Shown here: positions 8,184 to 16,489 of the stretch, in pieces
How the letters are laid out: each line of letters opens with the position of its first letter
Position numbering within the stretch: the first letter of the stretch is position 1
From: Curtobacterium sp. MCBA15_009
Lineage (GTDB): Bacteria > Actinomycetota > Actinomycetes > Actinomycetales > Microbacteriaceae
NCBI RefSeq assembly: GCF_001864895.1
Contig: NZ_MJGO01000034.1
Location: 16,261-80,260, forward strand
DNA length: 64,000 bases
Reading direction: 5' to 3'
The notes under the pieces: generated by a model
The model's database searches: none
Seen by the model: only the letters and a program-made list of their open reading frames with translations
Told to the model about the DNA's origin: nothing
Position numbers and translations under genes: made by a program

Positions 8184-10246
8184 CAGTACGTCACGCTCGG
8201 AGCGAGCAGGTGGAACGCGACGGCGATCCCGGCGACCACCACCAGGGCCGCCACCACGAGCACCCTGCCGGTGACGGACGCCCAACCGCGGTGCGTGCGG
8301 ACCGCTCGCCACGCAGCGAGTGCAGCGGGCACGACCGCGAGCACACCGACGAGCTGCAGCACCTGCAGGACCCGCAGCGTGACGGTGCTGACGTCCTGGA
8401 ACGCCAACGCCTGCACGGCGACCGAGGCCCAGCCGAACAGGGCCACCAGGGCCGAGACCTGGCCGATCCGCGACAGCAGGAGGATCCGATCCCGGCTCCG
8501 GCTCCGGCTCCGGCCTCGACCGATCGCGGTGAGGGCCGTGACGGGCCAGCCGACCACCGACACCAGGAGCACGGCGAGGGCGGCGACCAACGACGGCAGG
8601 ACGAGCGAGGCGACCTGCCAGGGTGCGGCCCGCAGCATCGTGAACGCCCCGCCCCACGCGATGGTCGTCACGGTGCCGTCGTCGTCACCGGCGGTGCGGG
8701 TCGCGAGCAGGGCATCACCGCCGACCTCACGCCACAGGTGCGGGCCGATCGGCTCGTAGACGGCCGTCGTCGTGCCCAGCGGCTTCGGCGTCACCGCGAC
8801 GGTGCCGTCCGCCCGGGCCGTGACGGTGGTCTGGCCGGCGAGGGCCAGGAGCGCGCCCGGGTTCGTGGCGGGGGAGCGCGACGTCACGAAGGTGCCGGCG
8901 AGGTCCGCCGCCGCTGCCCGCGCGGAGGCGGTGCTCATCCGGGATGTCCCGCCTGCGCTGTCGGTCGTCGTCGCGTCGCCCCGCAGGTACCGGTCGGCGA
9001 AGCCGCGCACGACCGCGTCCCGGAGCTCGATCGCGTCGGTGGCGGTGCGTCCGCTGCCGTTCATGGTGATGAAGATGCCCGCGTGCTCGTCGGGGAAGAG
9101 CCGCATGGCGCTGTGGAACACGATCGTGTCACCGTCGTGACCGGAGGCCGGCAGGCCGGGGGTGGACTCGTCGAAGAACCCGAGGTCCATCCGCTGACCC
9201 GCTGCGAGCGTGCCGAGGTCGTCGCTGCCGAGCGCCGGACGGTGCATCGACGCGAGGGTGTCCGGCTGCACGAGCGCCTGGTCGGTGGGCACGTCGCCGA
9301 GCTGCGCGAGCATGAAGCGTGCCATGTCGGTGACCGTGGACGACATCGCCCCGGCAGGAGCACCGTGCACGACCTCGGTCGGCCGCGCCGGTCCCGAGTC
9401 GTCGAGGTACCCGCGCGCGAGGCGTGCGTCGAGGGCTTCGGGCAGCGGCTGCGCGAACGACGAGGACGACATGCCGAGGGGTGTGAACACGCGCCGCTGC
9501 AGCAGCGATTCGAAGGGTTCGCCGCTCACGCGCTGGGCGATGTACCCGGCGAGCGCTCCACCGTAGTTCGAGTACGCGGGTGTCGTGCCGGGCGTGAAGA
9601 CCTGCGCCGGCGGGGCGTCGACGACGGCCGCTCGGAGCGACTCCTCGCTGCCGGGCGTGCCGATCAGACCACCGATGACCTCCTCGAAGCCGGCGGTGTG
9701 CGTCAGCAGGTTCCGCATCGTGACGGGGCCCTTCGGGGTGTCCAGGTCGAAGTCCAGGTACTGCTGCACGTCGGCGTCCAGGTCGATCTTGCCGTCCTCG
9801 ACGAGTTGCATGACCGCGGTCGCGGTGGCCGTCTTCGAGACCGAGCCGACACGGAACAGGGTGCGGTCCGGGTCCACCCGCTCGGCGCGGGTCGAACCGG
9901 TCCCGGTGTCCGCCATGCCGTACCCCGCAGTGGTGAGGACGCGGCCGTCCGCGACGACGGACACGGCGGCGCCGGGGATGCCGGTGGCGGGGAGGGCTGC
10001 GCCGACGGCTCCGTCCAGCCAGGCGTGGACGTCGTCCTCGGTCAGGGTGTGCCCTCCCGGCTGGTGGACCGGAGGGGCCGGGGTCGCGGTGACCGGGGCG
10101 GCGGTCGCACCCGGGGTGGAGGCCGCCGCGGAGGCTGCGACGCCGGTGCCGAGGGCCAGCGAGGTGCCGAGTGCGACGGCAGCGGCGATCCGTCGGGCCC
10201 GTGGGATGCGCCCGGTGGGGGGAGTCGGGACGTGGTGAGGTGTCAT
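8183..10246 (-). CDS. Serine hydrolase of the beta-lactamase/esterase class C fold with membrane tail
   Basis: A 687-residue exported protein. An N-terminal signal segment (ARRIAAAVALGTSLALGTGV) precedes a class C beta-lactamase-like domain with the SxxK motif S135-V-S-K138 and a Tyr motif YSNYGG. The last 170 residues or so contain about four hydrophobic helices, so the enzyme is tethered to the membrane. Relatives include D-aminopeptidases, esterases and peptidoglycan-active hydrolases. A role as a true beta-lactamase is not shown. GTGGAG lies just upstream of ATG 10246. First gene of an operon with a two-component system, so its product or its target may be what the kinase senses. Confidence 0.85.
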   Translation of the reverse strand: MTPHHVPTPPTGRIPRARRIAAAVALGTSLALGTGVAASAAASTPGATAAPVTATPAPPVHQPGGHTLTEDDVHAWLDGAVGAALPATGIPGAAVSVVADGRVLTTAGYGMADTGTGSTRAERVDPDRTLFRVGSVSKTATATAVMQLVEDGKIDLDADVQQYLDFDLDTPKGPVTMRNLLTHTAGFEEVIGGLIGTPGSEESLRAAVVDAPPAQVFTPGTTPAYSNYGGALAGYIAQRVSGEPFESLLQRRVFTPLGMSSSSFAQPLPEALDARLARGYLDDSGPARPTEVVHGAPAGAMSSTVTDMARFMLAQLGDVPTDQALVQPDTLASMHRPALGSDDLGTLAAGQRMDLGFFDESTPGLPASGHDGDTIVFHSAMRLFPDEHAGIFITMNGSGRTATDAIELRDAVVRGFADRYLRGDATTTDSAGGTSRMSTASARAAAADLAGTFVTSRSPATNPGALLALAGQTTVTARADGTVAVTPKPLGTTTAVYEPIGPHLWREVGGDALLATRTAGDDDGTVTTIAWGGAFTMLRAAPWQVASLVLPSLVAALAVLLVSVVGWPVTALTAIGRGRSRSRSRDRILLLSRIGQVSALVALFGWASVAVQALAFQDVSTVTLRVLQVLQLVGVLAVVPAALAAWRAVRTHRGWASVTGRVLVVAALVVVAGIAVAFHLLAPSVTY

Positions 10247-10301
10247 GACTCCACGTTCGCCGGTCCCGCGGCGCAGCACAGGCGGCACGGGTCGGGACCT
10301 C

Positions 10302-10321
10302 GTTGCGACCTGGGTCGCAAC
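10302..10321. promoter_or_regulatory. Inverted repeat upstream of the serine hydrolase operon
   Basis: GTTGCGACC TG GGTCGCAAC is a perfect 9-bp inverted repeat with a two-base centre, 56 bp upstream of the hydrolase start and just past the convergent end of GH127. Its symmetry and place suit a dimeric regulator, possibly the operon's own LuxR-type response regulator. A short hairpin terminator is also possible. Confidence 0.5.
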
Positions 10322-10367
10322 TTCGCGCCCTCCCTGCGCCGCAGGACCCGCGCGGCGGCTCCCCGCG

Positions 10368-12335
10368 TCAGCGTGTCAGCGGCAGCCAGACGCGCATCGG
10401 CGCCGCACCCCGGTTGGCCCAGGCGTAGTACGGCACGGCGACCGCCGTCACCGCCGTCACACCCGGATCCGAGCCGGCCACGTCGTCGACGCCGGTCGTG
10501 TCGGCGGGGTGCGCCGCGCCTCCCGGTCGGTCCATCCGTCGGTACGGCCACGCGGACTGCTCGTGTGCGGCCGGGGCGGACCCCGGCACGCGCAGCGTGA
10601 CGACGCCGTCGAGCAGGTCGTCGCGGTGCTCCTCGGTGATCGGCGCGTCCGCGTCGACCGTCAGGTCGTCGACGGTGAAGCCCTGCTGGTCCGCCTGCTC
10701 GACGGCGTAGACGAGCGGGCCGCGCTCGATCGCGACCTGCCCACGGGCGGCGTCGATGCGGGCGTCGGCGACCCAGCGGTGCGGGGTCGTGTCGAAGACG
10801 AGCTCGACGGTGTCGCCCGCGGTCCACGTGCGTTCGACCACGTGCAGCGTGCCCGCGGCGGGGTGGTCCCGGCCGTCCGGACCCGTCACGGTCGTGGTGT
10901 CGGACCAGGCGGGGATCCGCAGGCCCAGGGCGAGCGGGCCGTCCTCGGTGACCGTCACGCGGACACGGCCGTCGTGCGGGTAGCCGGTCTCGACGCGCAC
11001 CGGGCCGAGGTCGGCGGTGGCGTACTGGTGGACCTGCAGGCCACCGTCGGTCACGGTCGCCAGCGAGCCGTCGAGGCTCGCGAAGGTGCGCATGATGTTC
11101 GGCGGGCAGCAGGCGCAGTCGAACCAGCCGCGGCGCCCGTGCGCGGGGGAGCGGTTCTCGTCCCGGTGCGCGTGGTCCCGCTGCTGCAGCGGGTTGACGT
11201 AGAAGTACTCGGTGCCGGCCAGGCTCACCCCGGCGAGGAACGCGTTGTACAGCAGGCGCTCGATCGCGTCGGCGTACACCGGCTTGCCGGTGGCGAGCAG
11301 CAGCCGCCAGGCCCACTGGACCCCACCGATCGCGGCGCAGGTCTCCGCGTAGCCGCGGTCCGTCGGCAGCTCGTACGGGTCGCCGAACGCCTCCCAGTCC
11401 CAGCGCGCCCCGAGGCCGCCGGTGATGAACGCCTTCGTCGCCGTCATGTCCGCGAACTGGCGCTCGCTCGCGGCGAGGAGCTCGGTGTCACCGGTCTCCA
11501 CCGCGACGTCGACCGCGCCCGCCGCCAGGTACACGGCACGGACCGCGTGGCCCTCGACGGTCGTGGCCTGCCGCACCGGCACCCGGTCCGAGAAGTACGT
11601 CGGCTCGCCGCCGGCGCGCTCGATGATGCCGTGCCCGCGGGCGTCGACGAACCAGTGCGCCAGGTCGAGGTAGTCGCGGGTGCCGGTCTCGCGGTACAGC
11701 TCGACCAGGCCCATCTCGACGACGGGGTGCCCGTCGACGTCGGCTGTCCTGCCGGGGCCGTCGCCGAACGTGCGCACCAGGTGGTCCGCGTTCTTGATCG
11801 CGACCTCGAGCAAGGCGGTGTCGCCCGTCGCGCGGTGCTGGGCCACGGCGGCCTGGTACAGGTGCCCGGCGCAGTACAGCTCGTGGCTCCACTTGAGGTC
11901 GGTGTAGCGCTCGCCGCCGCTCCGCACCTGCTGCACGGAGTCGACGTAGCCGTCCTCGGCCTGCGCCCGTGCGTACAGGGCGGTGACCTCGCGCTGCAGC
12001 TCGAGCAGGTCGTCGGCGGGGGCGCGGCCGTACTCCCACGCGACGGCCTCGAGCCACTTCGTCACGTCGGAGTCCATGAACACCGGGCCGACGGCCTCGC
12101 CCTGCTCGAGCCCCGCGGCGATGCGCAGGTTGCGGAAGTTGCCGGCCGCCTCGAGCTGTCGGTGGCCGCTCCGCACCGCGTCGCGGCCGTTGCGTTCCTG
12201 GCGGAGCGCCCAGAAGCCGCCGGTGATCCGGGCGTCGCCGGCGGGCAGCGGGCGGAGCACGGCCCGCGCGTCGGCGGTCGGGAGGACCGGGGTCGCGGTG
12301 CGCGCACGGCGGTCGGTCGCGAGCGTGGTGGTCAT
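10368..12335 (-). CDS. GH127 beta-L-arabinofuranosidase
   Basis: A 655-residue cytosolic glycoside hydrolase of family 127 (formerly DUF1680). Family members are zinc-dependent, cysteine-nucleophile enzymes that release beta-L-arabinofuranose from plant hydroxyproline-linked arabinans. The diagnostic stretch WFDCACCPPNIMRT supplies the zinc/nucleophile cysteines, and EFYYVNPLQQ-like sequence (TEYFYVNPLQQRDH) precedes it. Length fits the family. No signal peptide is visible, so the substrate is likely an imported oligosaccharide. Divergent from a LacI regulator with an operator in its promoter. The product, L-arabinose, would feed the araBDA-type operon at 14070-18015. Confidence 0.9.
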   Translation of the reverse strand: MTTTLATDRRARTATPVLPTADARAVLRPLPAGDARITGGFWALRQERNGRDAVRSGHRQLEAAGNFRNLRIAAGLEQGEAVGPVFMDSDVTKWLEAVAWEYGRAPADDLLELQREVTALYARAQAEDGYVDSVQQVRSGGERYTDLKWSHELYCAGHLYQAAVAQHRATGDTALLEVAIKNADHLVRTFGDGPGRTADVDGHPVVEMGLVELYRETGTRDYLDLAHWFVDARGHGIIERAGGEPTYFSDRVPVRQATTVEGHAVRAVYLAAGAVDVAVETGDTELLAASERQFADMTATKAFITGGLGARWDWEAFGDPYELPTDRGYAETCAAIGGVQWAWRLLLATGKPVYADAIERLLYNAFLAGVSLAGTEYFYVNPLQQRDHAHRDENRSPAHGRRGWFDCACCPPNIMRTFASLDGSLATVTDGGLQVHQYATADLGPVRVETGYPHDGRVRVTVTEDGPLALGLRIPAWSDTTTVTGPDGRDHPAAGTLHVVERTWTAGDTVELVFDTTPHRWVADARIDAARGQVAIERGPLVYAVEQADQQGFTVDDLTVDADAPITEEHRDDLLDGVVTLRVPGSAPAAHEQSAWPYRRMDRPGGAAHPADTTGVDDVAGSDPGVTAVTAVAVPYYAWANRGAAPMRVWLPLTR

Positions 12336-12385
12336 GTCGCCTCCTTGCGATGTGACGAGCGGCGCCGGCGCCGGTGCCGGTGCCG

Positions 12386-12435
12386 GAAAACGCTTTCTGT
12401 CGCCGACGGTACGACACGCAGCAGGAGGCGCGCAA
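12386..12435 (-). promoter_or_regulatory. GH127 promoter with LacI-family operator
   Basis: On the minus strand TTGCGC (12435-12430) and TACCGT (12411-12406) are 18 bp apart. GAAAGCGTTTTC (12397-12386) sits just downstream of the predicted start, in the classic LacI/GalR-type operator form. It differs from the GAGCGCTC operator used elsewhere in the window, in line with the different recognition helix of the neighbouring LacI protein. Confidence 0.65.
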
Positions 12436-12457
12436 GGGCTCGTCCCCGCCGGTTCCG

Positions 12458-12463
12458 TATGAT
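12458..12463 (+). promoter_or_regulatory. -10 box of the second lacI-family gene
   Basis: TATGAT is close to the sigma-70 consensus and lies 36 bp before the GTG start. No good -35 is visible. A ribosome-binding site, GGAAAGGGG, follows at 12485-12493. Confidence 0.4.
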
Positions 12464-12499
12464 CGTGGGCACCACCCGACCGCCGGAAAGGGGTTTGCC

Positions 12500-13498
12500 G
12501 TGACCGTGGAGCGCATCGTGCGGCCCGTCCGGATCACCGACGTCGCCGCGCTCGCCGGGGTCTCGATCGGCACCGCGTCGAAGGCCCTGAACGGCACCGG
12601 GCAGCTGCGGGAGTCCACCCGGCAGCGGGTGCGGGACGCGGCCGACGCGCTCGGCTTCGTCGGGGACGCCCGGGCCCGTGCGCTGTCCTCCGGTCGGACC
12701 TACACGGTCGGCATGATTACCACGGACTCGTTCGGCCGGTTCTCGATCCCGGTGCTGCTCGGTGCCGAGGACGCCCTGTCCGCCGGGCAGATGGCCGTGC
12801 TGCTCTGCGACACCCGCGACGACCACGTGCGCGAGGCCCACTACCTGCGCTCCCTGGCGGCCCGCGGCGTCGACGGCATCATCGTGACCGGCCGCTCCGC
12901 CGACGCCCGACCGCCCATCGACGTCGCCATCCCCGTCGTCTACGCGTTCACGCCGTCGACCGACGCCGCCGACGTCTCGGTCACGCTCGACGACGCAGCC
13001 GGATCGTCGGCGGTGGCGTCGCACGTCCTGTCGCTCGGACGGTCCCGGGTCGCCGTCGTCACCGGGCCGTCCCGCGCGCGGTCCGCGGTCCGCCGGGTCG
13101 AGGGTGCGTCGGCGGCGCTCGGGACACACCTGGTCGCCGAGCCGATGTTCGGCGAGTGGTCGGAGCGCTGGGGGCGACAGGCCGTGGACCTGCTCGCACG
13201 GCAGTCGCCCGACGTCGACGCGATCCTGTGCGGCAGCGACCAGATCGCGCGGGGCGTGTGCGATCGGCTTCGGGAGCTCGGCCGGTCCGTGCCGGGCGAC
13301 GTCGCGGTCACCGGCTTCGACGACTGGGACGTGATGGCCCTGGCGTCGCGCCCGCCGCTGACCACCGTGGACCTGCGGCTCGAGGAACTCGGTCGCGTCG
13401 CCGGCCAGGCCCTGCTCGCCCTGATCGACGGCGGGACGGCCTCGTCGGCGTCCGTGACCCCGTCGCTCGTCATCCGCGAGAGCACCGTCGGCGCGTAG
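12500..13498 (+). CDS. LacI-family repressor, probable regulator of GH127
   Basis: A 332-residue LacI/GalR repressor. The helix-turn-helix near residues 9-34 (RITDVAALAGVSIGTASKAL) has recognition residues IG...K, unlike the QTVSR of the other LacI protein here. A standard effector domain follows (AILCGSDQIARGV, VTGFDDWDVMAL). GTG 12500 is preceded by GGAAAGGGG at 7 bp. It is divergent from the GH127 gene and probably binds GAAAACGCTTTC at 12386-12397, repressing both genes until an arabinoside is present. The effector is unknown. Confidence 0.9.
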   Translation: MTVERIVRPVRITDVAALAGVSIGTASKALNGTGQLRESTRQRVRDAADALGFVGDARARALSSGRTYTVGMITTDSFGRFSIPVLLGAEDALSAGQMAVLLCDTRDDHVREAHYLRSLAARGVDGIIVTGRSADARPPIDVAIPVVYAFTPSTDAADVSVTLDDAAGSSAVASHVLSLGRSRVAVVTGPSRARSAVRRVEGASAALGTHLVAEPMFGEWSERWGRQAVDLLARQSPDVDAILCGSDQIARGVCDRLRELGRSVPGDVAVTGFDDWDVMALASRPPLTTVDLRLEELGRVAGQALLALIDGGTASSASVTPSLVIRESTVGA

Positions 13499-13998
13499 CC
13501 CGCGGGGGTGGCGGTCCGGTGCCGGTGCCGGTGCCGGCGGTCGCTCCCGACCGGTCACGACACCCCGTCACCCGTGGCCGAGCGGTCACGACTCGTCGCT
13601 CGGCGCGTACTGAGCCGACCCGTCGTGACCGCTCGACGGCGAGCCAGCGGGTTGTCGTGACCGGCACGCGCGCCGTCGTCGGGCCTGTCGCGGTACGGCG
13701 GATCGGGACTCGCGCGGGCGTGGGCTGTCGGGTGGTCCCGACTCGCGCGGTCTGGGCTGTCGAGTGGTCGGACCTGCGCGGGTGCGGGGCGCTCGGCGGT
13801 CGCACGACGTCGTCACGCTCTTCCGTCGAGCGGTCACGACCTACCGTGGGTGAGGCGTCGAGTGGTCGGGAACGGTCGGCTGCGGATGCGCCGGACGACG
13901 ATCCGTGACCGGTCGGCGGAACTGAGCGGGGTGTTCCGACCGCTGGGGGGAGGCGGGCGGACGAGTGCAACTGGCAGCTCCGCGCGGCGCGCCGGGCG
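13499..13998. repeat. Gene-free stretch with degenerate interspersed repeats
   Basis: No convincing gene lies here. It opens with CGGTGC hexamers (about 13516-13540). CGAGCGGTCACGAC occurs at 13579-13592 and 13827-13840, and its inverse GTCGTGACCGCTCG at 13622-13635, with degraded copies around 13549 and 13657. A second motif, CTGTCGRGTGGTC, occurs near 13727 and 13757. These look like decayed palindromic elements. The 3' end carries the promoter region of the arabinose operon. Confidence 0.5.
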
Positions 13999-14040
13999 TT
14001 GCACGGGTGAGCGCTCACGTGCCAGGATGTGAGCGCTCAC
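13999..14040 (+). promoter_or_regulatory. Arabinose operon promoter with two lac-type operators
   Basis: TTGCAC (13999-14004) and CAGGAT (14023-14028) are 18 bp apart. Two perfect GTGAGCGCTCAC palindromes lie at 14007-14018 (in the spacer) and 14029-14040 (at the start point), 22 bp centre to centre, about two helical turns, so two dimers can bind the same face. The sequence matches the operator at 4939-4952. Confidence 0.8.
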
Positions 14041-14069
14041 GGAGAACGACGAGGTTCTGGGAGGAACGC

Positions 14070-15776
14070 ATGGGCGACGACCGTCGACACCAGGTCGAGC
14101 ACGGCCGGACGACGTTGGGGATCGAGCTCGGCTCCACCCGCATCAAGGCGTGCCTCGTCGACGAGGACCTCGTGCCGATCGCCGCCGGGTCCCACGAGTG
14201 GGAGAACGCGTTCGTCGACGGCCGCTGGACCTACTCGCTCGAAGCCGTCGAGACCGGTCTCCGCGCCGCCTACGCCGCCCTCGTCGCGGACGTCGAGGCG
14301 CAGTACGGCGTCCGCCCGACCACCTTCCGCGCCGTCGGGGTGAGCGCGATGATGCACGGCTACCTGGCGTTCGACGGCGACGGCGACCTGCTCGTGCCGT
14401 TCCGCACCTGGCGCAACACCTCGACCGGCCCGGCTGCCGAGCGGCTGAGCGAGGCGCTGTCCTTCAACGTCCCGCTCCGGTGGTCGATCGCGCACCTGTA
14501 CCAGGCGGTCCTCGACGACGAGCCGCACGTGCCGTCGATCGCCGGCGTCACGACGCTCGCCGGGTACGTGCACCGCCGCCTGACCGGGCGGAACGTGCTC
14601 GGGGTCGGCGACGCGTCCGGCGTGTTCCCGATCGAGGGCGGCCCCGTCGACAGCGGCCCGGGGGAGCCCGGAGCCCGCGACTGGGACGCCGCGATGCTCG
14701 CCACGACGCAGGAGCTGCTCGGCGACCGGGTGCCCGACCTGCGCGCGCTGCTGCCCGAGGTCCTCGTCGCCGGCGAGGACGCGGGCGCGCTCACCCCCGA
14801 GGGCGCCGCCTGGCTCGACCCGACCGGGACGCTCGAGGCCGGCGTGCCGCTCTGCCCGCCGGAGGGCGACGCCGGCACCGGCATGGTGGCGACGAACGCG
14901 GTCGCACCCCGGACCGGCAACGTCAGCGTCGGAACGAGCATCTTCGCGATGGTCGTGCTCGAACAGCCGCTCAGCACGCCGCACGAGGAGCTCGACGTCG
15001 TCACGACGCCGTCGGGCGACGCCGTCGCGATGGTGCACTGCAACAACGGTGCGAGCGAGATCGCGGCGTGGGCGCGGGTGTTCGGCCGCTTCGCCGAGGC
15101 CGCGGGCGAGCGGTCCGGCAGCACGCCGCCGGACCTCGACACCGTCTACGCCACCCTGCTGGCCGAGGCGGAGCACGCCGACCCGGACGCCGGCGGCCTG
15201 CTGTCGTTCAACTACCTGGCCGGCGAACCCGTCACGCACGTCGAGGACGGCCGCCCCCTGCTGCTGCGCACCCCCGGCGCCCGGTTCACCCTCGGCAACC
15301 TCGTGCGTTCCGAGGTGCACGGCGCCTTCGCGACGCTGGCGATCGGAATGGACGTGCTGCACGGCGAGCACGTCCGGGTCGACCGGATGACCGCGCACGG
15401 CGGGCTCTTCCGCACGCCGGGCACCCCGCAGCGGTTGCTCGCCGCGGCGCTCCGCGTGCCGGTCGCCCTCGAGGAGACCGCCGGCGAGGGCGGCGCGTGG
15501 GGCATCGCCGTCCTCGCCGCCTACCTCGAGCACACCGACCAGCAGCTCGCCGACTACCTGTCCGGCACGGTCTTCGGCGGTGACGCCGTGCACGTCGCCG
15601 AGCCGGACCCCGCCGACGTCGACGGCTTCCAGACCTACCTGGGCCGCTACCGGGCCGCGCTGCCCGTGCAGGACGTCGCCGCGGCGGCGACCCGCACCAG
15701 CGCGACCACGCGCCCGGTCGAGCAGACCGACGGCGCCGACCCGCGCCTCCCGGCAGAGCAGGAAGTGACCCGATGA
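14070..15776 (+). CDS. araB: FGGY-family carbohydrate kinase, probable L-ribulokinase
   Basis: A 568-residue FGGY kinase. The N-terminal actin-like domain starts with LGIELGSTRIKACLVDED (phosphate-binding loop). GNVSVGTSIFAMVV and MTAHGGLFRTPGTPQ mark the second domain. The FGGY group phosphorylates sugars such as ribulose, xylulose and glycerol. Its place directly before araD and araA makes L-ribulose the likely substrate, giving L-ribulose 5-phosphate. The sequence is not a close match to E. coli AraB, so the symbol rests on context. ATG 14070 follows GGGAGG. It overlaps araD by ATGA. Confidence 0.85.
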   Translation: MGDDRRHQVEHGRTTLGIELGSTRIKACLVDEDLVPIAAGSHEWENAFVDGRWTYSLEAVETGLRAAYAALVADVEAQYGVRPTTFRAVGVSAMMHGYLAFDGDGDLLVPFRTWRNTSTGPAAERLSEALSFNVPLRWSIAHLYQAVLDDEPHVPSIAGVTTLAGYVHRRLTGRNVLGVGDASGVFPIEGGPVDSGPGEPGARDWDAAMLATTQELLGDRVPDLRALLPEVLVAGEDAGALTPEGAAWLDPTGTLEAGVPLCPPEGDAGTGMVATNAVAPRTGNVSVGTSIFAMVVLEQPLSTPHEELDVVTTPSGDAVAMVHCNNGASEIAAWARVFGRFAEAAGERSGSTPPDLDTVYATLLAEAEHADPDAGGLLSFNYLAGEPVTHVEDGRPLLLRTPGARFTLGNLVRSEVHGAFATLAIGMDVLHGEHVRVDRMTAHGGLFRTPGTPQRLLAAALRVPVALEETAGEGGAWGIAVLAAYLEHTDQQLADYLSGTVFGGDAVHVAEPDPADVDGFQTYLGRYRAALPVQDVAAAATRTSATTRPVEQTDGADPRLPAEQEVTR

Positions 15777-16489
15777 CCGACACCGACACGACCGACGCGA
15801 CCACCCGGCGGGCCGTCGCCGAGGCCCGCGAACGCGTCGCCCGCCTGCACGGCGAACTCGTGCGCTACGGCCTGGTGATCTGGACCGGCGGCAACGTGTC
15901 TGAACGCGTGCCCGGCACCGATCTGTTCGTCATCAAGCCGAGCGGGGTGTCGAGCGACGACCTCACCCCGGAGAACCAGGTCGTCTGCACCCTCGACGGC
16001 GTGCCGGCCGAGGGCTGGGGCAACGCGCACGGACCGTCCAGCGACACCGCGGCACACGCCCACGTGTACCGGAACATGCCCGAGGTCGGCGGTGTCGTGC
16101 ACACCCACTCGACGTACGCGACGGCCTGGGCCGCCCGCGCTGAGGCGATCCCGTGCGTCATCACCGCGATGGCGGACGAGTTCGGCGGCCCGATCCCGGT
16201 CGGTCCGTTCGCGATCATCGGCGACGACTCGATCGGCCGCGGCATCGTCGACACGCTGAGCGGGCACCGCAGTCGCGCGGTGCTCATGCAGAACCACGGC
16301 GTGTTCACGATCGGTCGCGACGCGAAGGACGCCGTGAAGGCCGCCGTGATGTGCGAGGACGTCGCGCGGACGGTGCACATCGCCAAGCAGGGCGGCGAGG
16401 TCGTGCCCATCGACCAGGAGAACATCGATCGACTCTTCGATCGCTACCAGAACGTCTACGGACAGAACCCCGAAGGAGCGCTCTCATGA
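15773..16489 (+). CDS. araD: L-ribulose-5-phosphate 4-epimerase
   Basis: A 238-residue class II aldolase-fold enzyme converting L-ribulose 5-phosphate to D-xylulose 5-phosphate, the last step of the bacterial L-arabinose route. Visible landmarks are [17 protein letters not shown], the HTHS pair for zinc (VVHTHSTYA) and [11 protein letters not shown] with the third His. Length matches AraD. Its ATG overlaps the kinase stop and its stop overlaps araA, so the three genes are tightly coupled. Confidence 0.95.
   Translation: MTDTDTTDATTRRAVAEARERVARLHGELVRYGLVIWTGGNVSERVPGTDLFVIKPSGVSSDDLTPENQVVCTLDGVPAEGWGNAHGPSSDTAAHAHVYRNMPEVGGVVHTHSTYATAWAARAEAIPCVITAMADEFGGPIPVGPFAIIGDDSIGRGIVDTLSGHRSRAVLMQNHGVFTIGRDAKDAVKAAVMCEDVARTVHIAKQGGEVVPIDQENIDRLFDRYQNVYGQNPEGALS

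Noticed and set aside
13965..14069. Extended N-terminus for the FGGY kinase
   Set aside because: It would place the start upstream of the promoter and operators. ATG 14070 has GGGAGG and precedes the first conserved residues.
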